A stretch of 64,000 nucleotides of DNA. It comes from Rhodococcus sp. HNM0563 (GTDB lineage Bacteria; Actinomycetota; Actinomycetes; Mycobacteriales; Mycobacteriaceae). The notes under the pieces were generated by a model. It was given only the letters and a program-made list of their open reading frames with translations, did no database searches and was not told where the DNA came from. Within the stretch, counting starts at the first letter, position 1. Each line of letters opens with the position of its first letter. Where the stretch lies: assembly GCF_012726195.1 (NCBI RefSeq), contig NZ_JAASAF010000005.1:124001-188000 (forward strand). Direction: 5' to 3'. The translations under genes and the position numbers were made by a program. Below, piece after piece: positions 1 through 9,745 of the stretch.

Positions 1-440
1 AGATCGACACCACCGATCACTTCGCCGATGTCATGCCGGAAGATCTGATCAAGTTCGGGCTCATTCCCGAGTTCATCGGTCGCCTGCCGATTGTCGCGTC
101 GGTGACCAATCTCGACAAGGACTCGCTCGTCGAGATTCTGTCGGAGCCGAAGAACGCACTCGTCAAGCAGTACGTGCGTCTGTTCGAGATGGACGGGGTG
201 GAACTCGATTTCACCAGGGACGGGCTCGAGGCCGTCGCCGACCAGGCGATTCTGCGCGGTACCGGTGCCCGCGGGCTCCGTGCGATCATCGAAGAAGTCC
301 TGCTGCCGGTGATGTACGACATCCCGAGCCGCGATGACGTCGAGAAGGTTGTCATCACCGCAGAAACCGTGACCGACAACGTGCTCCCGACGATCGTGCC
401 ACGCAAGCCCGACCGCGAACGCCGCGACAAGAGCGCCTGA
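1..440 (+). CDS. clpX: ATP-dependent Clp protease ATP-binding subunit ClpX (C-terminal part)
   Basis: This is the C-terminal third of ClpX, the AAA+ unfoldase that feeds tagged proteins to the ClpP peptidase in the cytoplasm. The frame is open from base 3 and the 5' part lies outside the window. Visible features are the [11 protein letters not shown] segment (sensor-1 to arginine-finger region), the following VASVTNL and LVKQY segments, and the sensor-2 GARGLR motif before the C-terminal small domain. The tail is short and charged, as usual in actinobacterial ClpX. A strong hairpin follows eight bases after the stop codon. The identity is very secure. Confidence 0.97.
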   Translation, partial: IDTTDHFADVMPEDLIKFGLIPEFIGRLPIVASVTNLDKDSLVEILSEPKNALVKQYVRLFEMDGVELDFTRDGLEAVADQAILRGTGARGLRAIIEEVLLPVMYDIPSRDDVEKVVITAETVTDNVLPTIVPRKPDRERRDKSA

Positions 441-447
441 GTCCGAC

Positions 448-495
448 CACACGACTCGGCCCCGGCAGGAAATCCTGCCGGGGCCGAGTCGTGTG
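448..495. terminator. Perfect 23-bp inverted repeat, bidirectional terminator
   Basis: Bases 448-470 and 473-495 are perfect reverse complements separated by only two A residues. The stem is very GC-rich and there is no clear T-tract. It lies between the convergent clpX and short-chain dehydrogenase genes, so it probably ends transcription from both sides. Confidence 0.85.
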
Positions 496-509
496 AGCTG
501 CCGAACCGA

Positions 510-1253
510 TCAGCGCAGTTTGATGCTGCCGCCGTCGACCATCAGTGTTTGGCCGGTCATGTACGAAGCGTCGTCGCTGGCAAGGAACACTGCGACACGC
601 CCGATATCGGATTCCGGATCTCCGAACCGGTGCAGCGGCGTCTTGGCGAGCAGGACGTCCTCGACGCCCGGATTCGCCTCGATGTACGCCTGCACACCTT
701 CGGTCAAGGCCAGCGGCGAGATGAGATTGACGTTGATGTTGTCGGAGGCCCACTCGTTGGCAGCAACCCGGCTGATCCCGCGGATCGCTTCCTTCGCCGC
801 GGCGTACGAGGCCTGCGTGACGTTACCGTCGATGCCGGCTCCGGACGCAAAGTTGATCACCGAACCCTGATTCGCAGCGAGTTCTGCGTGTGCGGCCTGC
901 ATGAGCCAGAGGGTCGGATAGAAGCCCGTGCCGAAGGACAGGTCGAACATTTCCTGCGTGGTCTCGAGCAGCGGTGCCTGGCGCGACACGTGCGCGTTGT
1001 TGACGAGGACGTCGACCTTCCCGAATGCTTGAATCGCGGCATCGACAATCGTTGCGGCGCTGTTTTTCTGGGAAATGTCTGCGTTGATGAACTTTCCCGC
1101 GCCGTCGAGTTCGGCCTCGAGGTCGGTGCCCTTGACTTCGTCGATGTCGACGAAGAGGACGTGAGCACCCTCCTTGGTGAATGCTCGGACGATACCGCGA
1201 CCGATACCGCCGGCTCCGCCGGTGACGATCGCGACTTTCCCTGCAAGTCTCAT
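510..1253 (-). CDS. Short-chain dehydrogenase/reductase (SDR 1)
   Basis: This is a 247-residue classical SDR, predicted to be an NAD(P)-dependent oxidoreductase of the cytoplasm. The N-terminal TGGAGGIG motif binds the dinucleotide, with an acidic DID at the end of beta-2 that suggests NAD. The catalytic Ser lies in FASGAG and the catalytic pair in YAAAK. The usual NNAG motif reads NNAH here, which is unusual. The start is supported by AAGGAG six bases upstream. The gene lies 24 bp downstream of SDR 2 on the same strand, so the two are probably co-transcribed. It resembles SDR 3 at 8218, suggesting related alcohol or hydroxyacyl-CoA substrates. The exact substrate cannot be read from the sequence. 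Confidence 0.85.
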   Translation of the reverse strand: MRLAGKVAIVTGGAGGIGRGIVRAFTKEGAHVLFVDIDEVKGTDLEAELDGAGKFINADISQKNSAATIVDAAIQAFGKVDVLVNNAHVSRQAPLLETTQEMFDLSFGTGFYPTLWLMQAAHAELAANQGSVINFASGAGIDGNVTQASYAAAKEAIRGISRVAANEWASDNINVNLISPLALTEGVQAYIEANPGVEDVLLAKTPLHRFGDPESDIGRVAVFLASDDASYMTGQTLMVDGGSIKLR

Positions 1254-1277
1254 GCCGTGCTCCTTCGAGTGACGTGA

Positions 1278-2201
1278 TCAGTCGACTGCGAGTGCGGCCT
1301 TCTCCAGTTCCGCAATGCTGTAGGCAGCGTACGTCTCGTACTGGCCGCGACCGGTGAAGTACGACGACAGCTGCTCGTCGAGTTCTTCGACAGTGAAAGC
1401 GGAACCTGCGGCGTCGAAACGATTTTCGAGCTTCGGGGAGGCCATGAGTGCGACCATCTTGCCGTACACCACGAACACCTGGCCGTTGATCTCGTGCGAG
1501 GCGGGTGAGGCCAGGTACGACACGAGCGTGCCGACGCGCTCGGGTGCGAGTGGGTCGAGACCGGTGTTCGCAGCGTCTGCCTCGCCGAATGCCTCGGCGG
1601 TCATGGCCGTCCGGGCGCGCGGGCAGATCGCGTTCGCGGTGACGCCGTAGCGGGAGAGTCCCTGTGCGGTGGACAGCGTCAGGGCGGTGATGCCCGCCTT
1701 GGCGGCCGAGTAGTTGGGCTGTCCGGCGGAGCCGAACAGGAACGCTTCCGATGAGGTGTTGATGATGCGGCCGTACACGGGGTCACCGGTCTCCTTGCTG
1801 GCTGCGCGCCAGTGGACCGCGGCAGCGTGGGAGGTCGCGGCGTGGCCCTTGAGGTGCACGCGAATTACGTCGTCCCAATCGGATTCGGTGAGGTTGAAGA
1901 TCATTTTGTCGCGAATGATGCCGGCATTGTTGACGAGGATGTCGAACGAGCCGAACGCCTTGACGGACTCCTCGATGAGGCGGCCACCGAGCGACCAGTC
2001 GGAGACGTCACCGGTCACGGCGATCGCCTGTCCGCCTGCCGCAATGATCTCTTCCGCGACTGCGTGTGCTGCGTCGCCCATGTCGTTGACGACGACCGCG
2101 GCACCGGCTGTGGCCAGTGCGAGCGCCTCGGAGCGGCCGAGGCCGGCTCCGGCGCCCGTGACCACTGCCGCGCGTCCGGCCAGGCTGACAGATTCACCCA
2201 T
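1278..2201 (-). CDS. MFE-2-type 3-hydroxyacyl-CoA / hydroxysteroid dehydrogenase (SDR 2)
   Basis: This 307-residue SDR resembles the dehydrogenase part of peroxisomal multifunctional enzyme 2 and the mycobacterial ChsB1-like enzymes. These oxidise 3-hydroxyacyl-CoA during steroid side-chain beta-oxidation. It shows TGAGAGLG, then NNAG, then NTSSEA with the catalytic Ser, then YSAAK. A C-terminal extension of about 60 residues after the Rossmann core is typical of the MFE-2 group. I chose the ATG at 2201 because GGGAG lies about eight bases before it and homologues begin near the GESVSLAGR segment. With the hydratase at 6612 and thiolase at 3180 it would complete a beta-oxidation round. The family is sure; the steroid substrate is inferred. 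Confidence 0.82.
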   Translation of the reverse strand: MGESVSLAGRAAVVTGAGAGLGRSEALALATAGAAVVVNDMGDAAHAVAEEIIAAGGQAIAVTGDVSDWSLGGRLIEESVKAFGSFDILVNNAGIIRDKMIFNLTESDWDDVIRVHLKGHAATSHAAAVHWRAASKETGDPVYGRIINTSSEAFLFGSAGQPNYSAAKAGITALTLSTAQGLSRYGVTANAICPRARTAMTAEAFGEADAANTGLDPLAPERVGTLVSYLASPASHEINGQVFVVYGKMVALMASPKLENRFDAAGSAFTVEELDEQLSSYFTGRGQYETYAAYSIAELEKAALAVD

Positions 2202-2427
2202 GGAGAGTCTCCCGTGTTCGGTCGGTTCGGCTCCTCGGAATCGGCTCCGAACCAAAATTAGTATTCATTCTAGTTTGAGTGCGGTGGGTTCGGCGCGTGG
2301 ATGTTGTCCCGCTGTGCGGGAGTGGGTTGACCGGGCGAGGCGGATCCTGCTGACCAGGACGGAAGCGCTCGAGCGGTGTTGCCCGATCTACTGTCGGCCG
2401 TCGACCGGGCAAAGGAAGAGGTGAGGA
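2202..2427. promoter_or_regulatory. Divergent promoter region with candidate TetR operator
   Basis: This 226-bp region separates SDR 2 (leftward) from the TetR gene (rightward). An AT-rich patch stands out in GC-rich surroundings. Bases 2259-2272 form an imperfect palindrome, TAGtATtcATtCTA. A similar AT-rich 14-mer lies before the thiolase gene at 3118-3131. An operator for the adjacent TetR protein is the simplest reading, but the match is only partial and untested. Confidence 0.4.
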
Positions 2428-3033
2428 ATGCCCAGGCTCTCAGAGGCTCGTGATGCGGCCGAGCCGAGTTCGATGGAACAGCGTGCGCGGCACGGGCGGA
2501 TCCTGAAGGCGGCTGCCCAGCTCGGTGCGGAGAAAGAACTCGAACGTGTCCAGATGCAGGAGGTTGCGAGGCTGGCCGGCGTCGCGATAGGCACGCTCTA
2601 CCGCTACTTCCCGTCGAAGACCCACCTGTTCGTTGCGGTCATGGTCGACCAGATCGACCGGATGGGCGCCCAGCTCTCGAGGCGTGCGCACGCCGCGATG
2701 GCGCCTTCGGAGGCGGTGTGCGATGCGCTGCTGCAGGCGACGCGCGCACTGTTGCGTACGCCGCGGCTCGCGACGGCCATGATTCAGTCGGCCGCGATGT
2801 CGAACGCGGCCACGATCCCCGATGTAGCGAGAATCGACCAGCAGTTCGACCGGTTGCTTCTCGGCGCTGTGCGGATCGAGGAGCCGACAGTCCTGGACGC
2901 GACCGTGCTCCGGCTCGTCGTCGCGTTGTGGTTCGGGCTGGTGCAGTCTGCGCTCAATGGGCGTACGTCGATCCCCGAGATTGAATCGGATCTGCGGGTC
3001 GCGTGCGATCGATTGCTCGGTGACCTCGTCTGA
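2428..3033 (+). CDS. TetR-family regulator, KstR-like
   Basis: This 201-residue TetR-type repressor has an N-terminal helix-turn-helix (about residues 25-70) with the segment VAIGTLYRYFPSK. That is almost the same recognition-helix sequence as in the mycobacterial steroid regulator KstR. The C-terminal ligand domain is divergent. GAGG just before the ATG gives a ribosome site. It sits between the divergent SDR operon and the thiolase operon, so it probably represses both and is released by an acyl-CoA or steroid-CoA ligand. It could be a KstR paralogue with a different ligand; the true KstR is normally encoded in the main cholesterol cluster. Confidence 0.82.
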   Translation: MPRLSEARDAAEPSSMEQRARHGRILKAAAQLGAEKELERVQMQEVARLAGVAIGTLYRYFPSKTHLFVAVMVDQIDRMGAQLSRRAHAAMAPSEAVCDALLQATRALLRTPRLATAMIQSAAMSNAATIPDVARIDQQFDRLLLGAVRIEEPTVLDATVLRLVVALWFGLVQSALNGRTSIPEIESDLRVACDRLLGDLV

Positions 3034-3117
3034 CGAATCCGGCTGCACCGAGTCGTGTTCGTGACCAGGGTGGTCCCGCTCGGTGGGACAGCGCAGGTCC
3101 TCGCTCCACCTCAGAAA

Positions 3118-3131
3118 TAGAATAAATTTCA
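3118..3131. promoter_or_regulatory. Candidate operator before the thiolase operon
   Basis: The 14-mer TAGAATAAATTTCA shares ten positions with the reverse complement of the 2259-2272 element (TAGAATGAATACTA). It lies about 50 bp before the thiolase start in an AT-rich patch. A common binding site for the TetR protein at 2428 is inferred; two sites are too few to define a motif. Confidence 0.3.
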
Positions 3132-3158
3132 GTAACGTAGAAACGCAGTTTTCAGTAG

Positions 3159-4343
<1,185 letters not shown>

Positions 4344-4411
4344 CCGTCCCGCTGCCGCACCTGCCGGGTAACGCTCACGCACATTTCCTGCTTCCATCGA
4401 AGGACCGGTTC

Positions 4412-6601
4412 ATGACCATTGGATTGAGTGACGACGATCGCGACCTTCGCGATTCCGTCCGCGGCTGGGCCGCACGACACGCCACGCCCGAAGCGATCCG
4501 CGATGCGGTCGAGGCCAAGACCGAGGCCCGACCTTCGTACTGGGCTTCGCTCGCCGAACTCGGCATGCTGGGGCTGCACCTGCCCGAAGAGGTCGGCGGT
4601 GCAGGGTGCGGTCTGCTCGAAACCGCTATCGTCGCGGAGGAACTCGGCCGTGCGATGGTTCCCGGACCATTCTTGCCGACCGTTGTGGTCTCCGCAGTTC
4701 TGCACGAGGCCGGGCGTCCCGACCGGCTCGCCGCGCTGTCCGACGGTTCACTGTTCGGTGGTCTCACCCTGCAGCCCGGCGGACTGAAGATCGTCCGAGA
4801 CGGCGCCACCGTCGTACTGTCCGGCACGTCGAGCTATGTGCTCGGTGGGCAGGTCGCCGACGTCTTCCTGCTCGCAGCCGACGATGACGGCACCCTCGCG
4901 TTCGTCGTCGTCGACCGTGACCGCCTCGACGTGACCGACCTGCCGAGTTATGACGTCGTACGGCGCAATGCCGAGGTCACGGTGGACGGTCTTGTCCTCT
5001 CCGACTGCGACATCCTGACACTGGATTCGCAGCGTGTCGTAGACATCGCCGTCACGCTGTTCGCGGCAGAGACGGCCGGCCTCGCCGACTGGGCCACCAC
5101 CACAGCTGCCGACTACGCCCGCGTCCGTCGGCAGTTCGGCCGTGTCATCGGTCAATTCCAGGGTGTCAAGCACACCGTCGCACGGATGCTCGGCCTCGCA
5201 GAGCAGGCCCGCGTCACCGCGTGGGACGCGGCCCGTGCGCTGGGAGAGGACATCTCGGCCGACGAGGCCTCGCTCGCGGTCGCTGTGGCTGCGGCGACCG
5301 CCCTCGAAGCGGGCTTCCAGGTCACGAGGACCTGCATCCAGGTCCTGGGCGGCATCGGCTACACGTGGGAGCACGATGCTCACTTGTACCTGCGGCGCGC
5401 GCAGTCCCTGCGGATCCTGTCGGGCTCCACGGCATCATGGAAGCGCCGGGTCGCGGGACTCACCCTCGAGGGCACCCGCCGGGTCCTGAGCATCGATCTG
5501 CCGACGGAGGCCGAGCAGATCCGCGCCGACATCCGCGCAGAACTCGAGCCCGCCAAATCAATCGAAGGTGCCGCGCAGAAGGCCTACCTGGCCGAGAAGG
5601 GCTACACCACACCGCATCTGCCTGCGCCGTGGGGCAAGACGGCCGATGCCGTCACCCAGCTCGTCATCGCCGAGGAACTGCGCAGCGCCGAGCTTCGACC
5701 GCACGACATGATCATCGGCAACTGGGTAGTACCGACCCTGATCGCGCACGGCAACGAGGAGCAGCTCGCACGGTTCCTTCCGGGATCGCTGCGTGGTGAC
5801 ATCGTCTGGTGCCAGCTGTTCTCCGAACCCGGTGCCGGGTCCGATCTCGCCGGCCTGTCCACCAAGGCCGTCAAGGTCGATGGCGGATGGAAGCTCCAGG
5901 GCCAGAAGGTGTGGACGTCGATGGCCCGCGTTGCGGACTGGGGCATCTGCCTGGCACGCACCGACGCCGACGCACCCAAGCACAAGGGCCTGTCCTACTT
6001 CCTCATAGACATCAGGAATTCCCCGGGCCTCGACATTCGTCCGCTGCGGGAGATCACCGGCGAGGCACTGTTCAACGAGGTGTTCTTCGACGACGTGTTC
6101 GTACCCGACGAGTGCCTGGTCGGCGAGCCCGGTGACGGCTGGAAACTCGCCCGCACCACCCTCGCCAACGAGCGCGTGTCGCTGTCGAACGACTCCTCAC
6201 TCGGCTCCGGCGGCGAGGCGCTCCTGACACTCGCATCGACGATCCCGGGTGGAGTGGACGACGAACAACTCACAGTGCTGGGCAAGGTGCTGTGTGATGC
6301 GCAGTCCGGTGGGCTCATGGCTCTGCGCACCACGCTGCGGTCGCTGACCGGCGCGCAGCCGGGTGCCGAGTCGTCGATCGCGAAGCTCCTCGGCGTCGAA
6401 CATCTCCAGCAGGTGTGGGAGGTCGCGATGGAGTGGGCCGGCCCGACTTCTCTACTCGGGGAGCAGGACCGGCTGTCCGCAACACAGATGTTCCTCAACG
6501 CGCAGTGCATGTCCATCGCCGGTGGCACGACGAACGTCCAGCTGAACATCATCGGCGAGCGGATACTCGGTCTGCCCCGCGACCCCGAACCCGGAATGTG
6601 A
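4412..6601 (+). CDS. Fused two-domain acyl-CoA dehydrogenase (FadE34-type)
   Basis: This 729-residue protein contains two acyl-CoA dehydrogenase units in tandem. The first (about residues 1-345) lacks the usual FAD-binding signature in its middle domain. The second (about 375-729) has the classical SEPGAGSD segment and the GGTTNVQLNIIGER helix. This architecture is that of FadE34, which introduces the alpha,beta double bond into steroid-24-oyl-CoA side chains. One half of such fusions keeps FAD while the other is structural. GAAGGA lies before the ATG at 4412; an upstream in-frame extension would overlap the thiolase gene and is not credible. The MaoC hydratase follows after 10 bp, so the two are one operon. 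Confidence 0.88.
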   Translation: MTIGLSDDDRDLRDSVRGWAARHATPEAIRDAVEAKTEARPSYWASLAELGMLGLHLPEEVGGAGCGLLETAIVAEELGRAMVPGPFLPTVVVSAVLHEAGRPDRLAALSDGSLFGGLTLQPGGLKIVRDGATVVLSGTSSYVLGGQVADVFLLAADDDGTLAFVVVDRDRLDVTDLPSYDVVRRNAEVTVDGLVLSDCDILTLDSQRVVDIAVTLFAAETAGLADWATTTAADYARVRRQFGRVIGQFQGVKHTVARMLGLAEQARVTAWDAARALGEDISADEASLAVAVAAATALEAGFQVTRTCIQVLGGIGYTWEHDAHLYLRRAQSLRILSGSTASWKRRVAGLTLEGTRRVLSIDLPTEAEQIRADIRAELEPAKSIEGAAQKAYLAEKGYTTPHLPAPWGKTADAVTQLVIAEELRSAELRPHDMIIGNWVVPTLIAHGNEEQLARFLPGSLRGDIVWCQLFSEPGAGSDLAGLSTKAVKVDGGWKLQGQKVWTSMARVADWGICLARTDADAPKHKGLSYFLIDIRNSPGLDIRPLREITGEALFNEVFFDDVFVPDECLVGEPGDGWKLARTTLANERVSLSNDSSLGSGGEALLTLASTIPGGVDDEQLTVLGKVLCDAQSGGLMALRTTLRSLTGAQPGAESSIAKLLGVEHLQQVWEVAMEWAGPTSLLGEQDRLSATQMFLNAQCMSIAGGTTNVQLNIIGERILGLPRDPEPGM

Positions 6602-6611
6602 GACAACCGAC

Positions 6612-7481
6612 ATGCCGATAGATGTGAATGCCGCACTGACGGCAGTACCGACCGTCCGTGAGGCCGCCTGGACCGAGCGCGACGTGATGCTCTACCACCT
6701 CGGCCTCGGAGCCGGTGCCGACTCGCTGGACCCGGCCGAGCTGGGATGGGTGTACGAGAAGAACCTGAAGGTCGTGCCCACCTTCGCGATGGTGGCGGGG
6801 CAGGGGATCTCGGCCGGGAACGTCACCCCGGTGGGGATGAACCTGCCGGGTATCGACATCGACCTGCGCAAGATTCTCCACGGTGGGCAGTCACTCACGG
6901 TGCACGCTCCGATACCGGCCTCCGGCGCCGCAACGATTTCGTCGCGCGTGGCGGACGTATGGGACAAGGGCAAGGCTGCAGTGATCGTGCTCGAGCAGTC
7001 CGCCCACACCGCAGACGGAAGCCCGTTATGGACCTCCGCGATGCAGATCTGGGCGCGTGGCGAAGGTGGGTTCGGTGGCGAGGCAGGTCCGGAGGCGAGC
7101 GGTTCCGCGCCCGAGCGGGATGCCGACAAGGTCCTCGTGTCGCACACCGGCCCCGCACAGGCCTTGGTCTACCGGCTCAGCGCCGACATGAACCCACTGC
7201 ACGCCGACCCCGAGTTCGCGAAGATGGCCGGTTTCGATCGGCCCATCCTGCACGGCCTCGCGTCGTACGGCGTCGTGTGCAAGGCAGTCGTCGATGGTGT
7301 CCTCGACGGTGACCCGACCCGGGTGAAGTCGTTCTCGGTGCGCTTCGCCGGGTCGCTGTACCCGGGGGAGACCATCGAGACCTCGGTGTGGCGCGACGGT
7401 GATGTCCTCACTCTGCTGGCGACGTGCCCGGAGCGAGACGGACAGCCGGTACTCACCCACGCGACGATGGAGGTCCGATGA
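6612..7481 (+). CDS. Double hot-dog enoyl-CoA hydratase 2 (MaoC/ChsH3-like)
   Basis: This 289-residue protein has two hot-dog folds and is of the hydratase-2 kind found in MFE-2 and in ChsH3. The hydratase-2 motif is clear at YRLSADMNPLHAD, with the expected catalytic pair Asp192 and His197, followed by GFDRPILHGL. The N-terminal half forms the CoA-binding pseudo-repeat. It would hydrate the enoyl-CoA made by the upstream FadE34-type enzyme. The stop codon overlaps the ATG of the thioesterase (ATGA), so the two are translationally coupled. The family is sure; the substrate is inferred from context. Confidence 0.88.
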   Translation: MPIDVNAALTAVPTVREAAWTERDVMLYHLGLGAGADSLDPAELGWVYEKNLKVVPTFAMVAGQGISAGNVTPVGMNLPGIDIDLRKILHGGQSLTVHAPIPASGAATISSRVADVWDKGKAAVIVLEQSAHTADGSPLWTSAMQIWARGEGGFGGEAGPEASGSAPERDADKVLVSHTGPAQALVYRLSADMNPLHADPEFAKMAGFDRPILHGLASYGVVCKAVVDGVLDGDPTRVKSFSVRFAGSLYPGETIETSVWRDGDVLTLLATCPERDGQPVLTHATMEVR

Positions 7482-8134
7482 GAGTCGATCCCGCTACGCA
7501 CCCCACCGTCGGAAACGCTCCCGATGGCACGGTGCTCACGTCGGCGCCACAGGACTCCGCTGTCGACCGTGCTACCGCAGCCGCGCGCCGCGTGGTCGAT
7601 GCTCTGCTGCGTACCGATCGCTCCAACGCGAATCTCGAGCGTGTCGCCGAGGAACTCGACAGCATCGCCGAGCACCTCGAGGAGCACGCACCAGAGGTGC
7701 AGGAACGCCTGATCGACATGTGGCACGGCGAAGGGGTCACACGGCACGATCCCGTCACGGGCCCCGAGAACGCACTCGCTCCGCCGCTCGTGCTAGCGGG
7801 CCGTGACGACGGGTGGGTCGAAGGTGTCGTCGAGCTGACATTCCCGTACCAGGGTCCCCCCGGGCACGTCCACGGAGGCGTCGCTGCGCTGTTGATCGAC
7901 CACACCCTGGGTGTCGCGAACGCGTGGGCCGGACGAAGCGGTGCCACTGCGCAGCTCAATGTCCGCTACCACCGCCCGACCCCACTTTTCGAGCCGTTGA
8001 CCGTTCGTGGCCGTCTGGTCGAAGAGAACGGCCGCAAGATCAACACCGTGGGTGAGATCGCAACTGCTGATGGCACGGTGTGCGTGTCCGTCGAGGCGCT
8101 CTTCATCGACAAGACCGTTCCCCGCCCCCGCTGA
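7478..8134 (+). CDS. PaaI-type hot-dog acyl-CoA thioesterase
   Basis: This 218-residue protein carries a C-terminal 4HBT hot-dog domain with the segment GHVHGGVAALLIDHTLG, typical of PaaI/DUF4442-like thioesterases. The N-terminal 100 residues are helical and charged and look like an actinobacterial addition. GGAGG precedes the ATG at 7478, which overlaps the end of the hydratase gene. It may release CoA from dead-end acyl-CoA intermediates of the pathway. No specific substrate can be named. Confidence 0.75.
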   Translation: MRVDPATHPTVGNAPDGTVLTSAPQDSAVDRATAAARRVVDALLRTDRSNANLERVAEELDSIAEHLEEHAPEVQERLIDMWHGEGVTRHDPVTGPENALAPPLVLAGRDDGWVEGVVELTFPYQGPPGHVHGGVAALLIDHTLGVANAWAGRSGATAQLNVRYHRPTPLFEPLTVRGRLVEENGRKINTVGEIATADGTVCVSVEALFIDKTVPRPR

Positions 8135-8150
8135 CGCAGCGGCGCGACCC

Positions 8151-8194
8151 CCGTGCGTGTTTCTGGTAGCGGGAGCTACCGGAAACACGCACGG
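8151..8194 (+). terminator. 20-bp hairpin after the thioesterase gene
   Basis: Bases 8151-8170 pair with 8175-8194 around a GGGA loop with a single G-U pair. There is no T-tract. The loop-proximal part (GGTAGC..GCTACC) and GTGCG ends closely match the hairpin at 24354-24393, so it looks like one member of a repeated terminator family. It separates the thioesterase from SDR 3. Confidence 0.65.
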
Positions 8195-8217
8195 GCATCG
8201 ACGAAGGAGGTGCCTGG

Positions 8218-9006
8218 ATGGGCAAGTTGGACGGGCGGGTGGCGATCGTCACCGGCGCCGCAATGGGTATCGGCCGCGGTGTTGCGGGTGCACTGGCGCG
8301 TGAAGGTGCGAACGTCATCGTTGCCGACATCGATGAGACGGCGGGAGCCGGCACCGCGAAATGGCTCATCGACGAGTGGGGCGTGCAGGCGAAGGCCACG
8401 CGCACCGATGTCACCGATCGTGATCAGGTGCACGCAATGGTCGACGCTGCCACAGCGGAGTTCGGGCGGCTCGACATCCTGGTCAACAACGCCTGGCGCC
8501 CGCTGGGCTACGCACGGCTCGAGAAGACCGCCGAAGAGAACATGCGGGCCGGTTTCGACATGGGTGTGATGGCGGCGTTCTGGGCGATGCAGCGCGCGTA
8601 CCCGGCACTTGCCGAACACGGGACCGGTCGAGTGATAAACATGTGCAGCCTCAACGGCGTCAATGCCCACATGTACTCGGTGTACTACAACACCGCCAAG
8701 GAAGCGCTACGCAGTATGACGCGCACAGCGGCGCGCGAGTGGGCACCGAAGCACGTGTGCTGCAACGTGATCTGCCCGGGGGCGAAGAGTGCGGCCTACG
8801 AACGCGTCGCCGCGGCGAATCCGCAGATGGCCGCGGCACAGGAAGCCGCCAATCCGATGGGGCGGATCGGTGATCCGCTCGATGACATCGGTACCGTCGC
8901 CGCGTTCCTGGCGAGTGATGATGCTCGCTACCTGACGGGCAATACCCTGTTCGTCGATGGCGGAAGCCATATCAACGGAGTGCAGTGGGCCCCAGAGGTC
9001 GACTGA
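8218..9006 (+). CDS. Short-chain dehydrogenase/reductase (SDR 3)
   Basis: This 262-residue SDR has the cofactor motif TGAAMGIG, acidic DID at the end of beta-2 (NAD preference), a catalytic Ser in NMCSLNG and the YNTAK catalytic pair. The canonical NNAG reads NNAW. It is paralogous to SDR 1 at 510, and the two flank the beta-oxidation genes. An excellent Shine-Dalgarno sequence (AAGGAGGTG) lies before the ATG. It is separated from the preceding gene by a hairpin, so its level may be set separately. It is probably a hydroxy-intermediate dehydrogenase of the same pathway; the substrate is unknown. Confidence 0.82.
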   Translation: MGKLDGRVAIVTGAAMGIGRGVAGALAREGANVIVADIDETAGAGTAKWLIDEWGVQAKATRTDVTDRDQVHAMVDAATAEFGRLDILVNNAWRPLGYARLEKTAEENMRAGFDMGVMAAFWAMQRAYPALAEHGTGRVINMCSLNGVNAHMYSVYYNTAKEALRSMTRTAAREWAPKHVCCNVICPGAKSAAYERVAAANPQMAAAQEAANPMGRIGDPLDDIGTVAAFLASDDARYLTGNTLFVDGGSHINGVQWAPEVD

Positions 9007-9023
9007 CCTCCCGTAAACGAATC

Positions 9024-9068
9024 GAATGCTCGATCTGCCCGGCTACGGCTGCGGCAGGTCGAGCATTC
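9024..9068. terminator. 16-bp hairpin between convergent genes
   Basis: Bases 9024-9039 pair with 9053-9068 with one G-U mismatch. The right arm lies inside the 3' end of the TetR gene at 9043. It probably terminates both SDR 3 and the convergent TetR gene. Confidence 0.65.
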
Positions 9069-9684
9069 TGTTTGCGAGCTGCAGGATCTCTGCCTCGAAC
9101 GATGCGGAATCGGGTGCGGCGCCGGTCTCCTGAGCGCGCTCGAACGCAGCAAAGGCGCCGATGACGAAGCGCACCATCAAGCTCACTCGACGTCGAGCAT
9201 CTGGCTCGGGAAGGTCGAGTCGGTCCGCGATCCTGATCAACAGGTGCGACAGCACGTCGAGTGAGGCGTCCGAAGGGTAGTAGTCGGCCTGAACGCCGGT
9301 GGACACGGGCGTCGAGAGGACGTCGAGTGGCGCTGTGGACAGCCACTGTTCGTTGAATCGCGCCCAGTAGCTCGGCTGATTCCGCGCGATCTGCGCTGCG
9401 AGCGGGTGTATGTAGGCGTGGACGAGCCGGTCCAGAGTGGGGGAGTCCTCGAGGTCGGCCGCAGCCAGTAGCGCGGCGCGTTCGGTATTCATCCGTGGTG
9501 CGTGCCTGCTCCAGATCTCGTCGAGGAGCCCGTGCCACGAGCCGAAGTGGTAGGCGATGGCCGAATTGTTCCGTTGCCCGGCTTCTTTGACCACTTCGCG
9601 CGCGGCGACTCCGTGAATGCCGCGGTGCGCGACGAGTCGCTCTGCGGCATCGAGTAGTGCAAGACGTCCCGTTGACATCGTCAT
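9043..9684 (-). CDS. TetR-family transcriptional regulator
   Basis: This 213-residue regulator has a typical TetR N-terminus: DAAERLVAHRGIHGVAAREVVKEAG, ending in the recognition segment NNSAIAYHFGSW. That form is common in actinobacterial TetR proteins of about 200 residues. The C-terminal domain is long and helical with no recognisable ligand motif. It is divergent from the secreted lipase at 9746 across a 61-bp AT-rich spacer, so it probably controls that gene and itself. Confidence 0.85.
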   Translation of the reverse strand: MTMSTGRLALLDAAERLVAHRGIHGVAAREVVKEAGQRNNSAIAYHFGSWHGLLDEIWSRHAPRMNTERAALLAAADLEDSPTLDRLVHAYIHPLAAQIARNQPSYWARFNEQWLSTAPLDVLSTPVSTGVQADYYPSDASLDVLSHLLIRIADRLDLPEPDARRRVSLMVRFVIGAFAAFERAQETGAAPDSASFEAEILQLANRMLDLPQP

Positions 9685-9697
9685 GCGGCCACTGTAC

Positions 9698-9734
9698 TAA
9701 GAACATTGACTTCAAAATTAATACATTCTTCTTA
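9698..9734. promoter_or_regulatory. AT-rich operator-like region between tetR and the lipase gene
   Basis: The short spacer is much more AT-rich than its surroundings. It holds TAAGAA at 9698-9703 and its complement TTCTTA at 9729-9734, flanking TTAAT-rich sequence. It is a candidate operator and overlapping promoter for the divergent pair. The inverted repeat is short and the assignment tentative. Confidence 0.35.
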
Positions 9735-9745
9735 ACGGAGGCTTG

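Noticed and set aside
2428-3033. Calling this gene kstR itself
   Set aside because: Only the DNA-recognition region is closely KstR-like; the ligand domain differs, and the surrounding genes are not the main cholesterol cluster.
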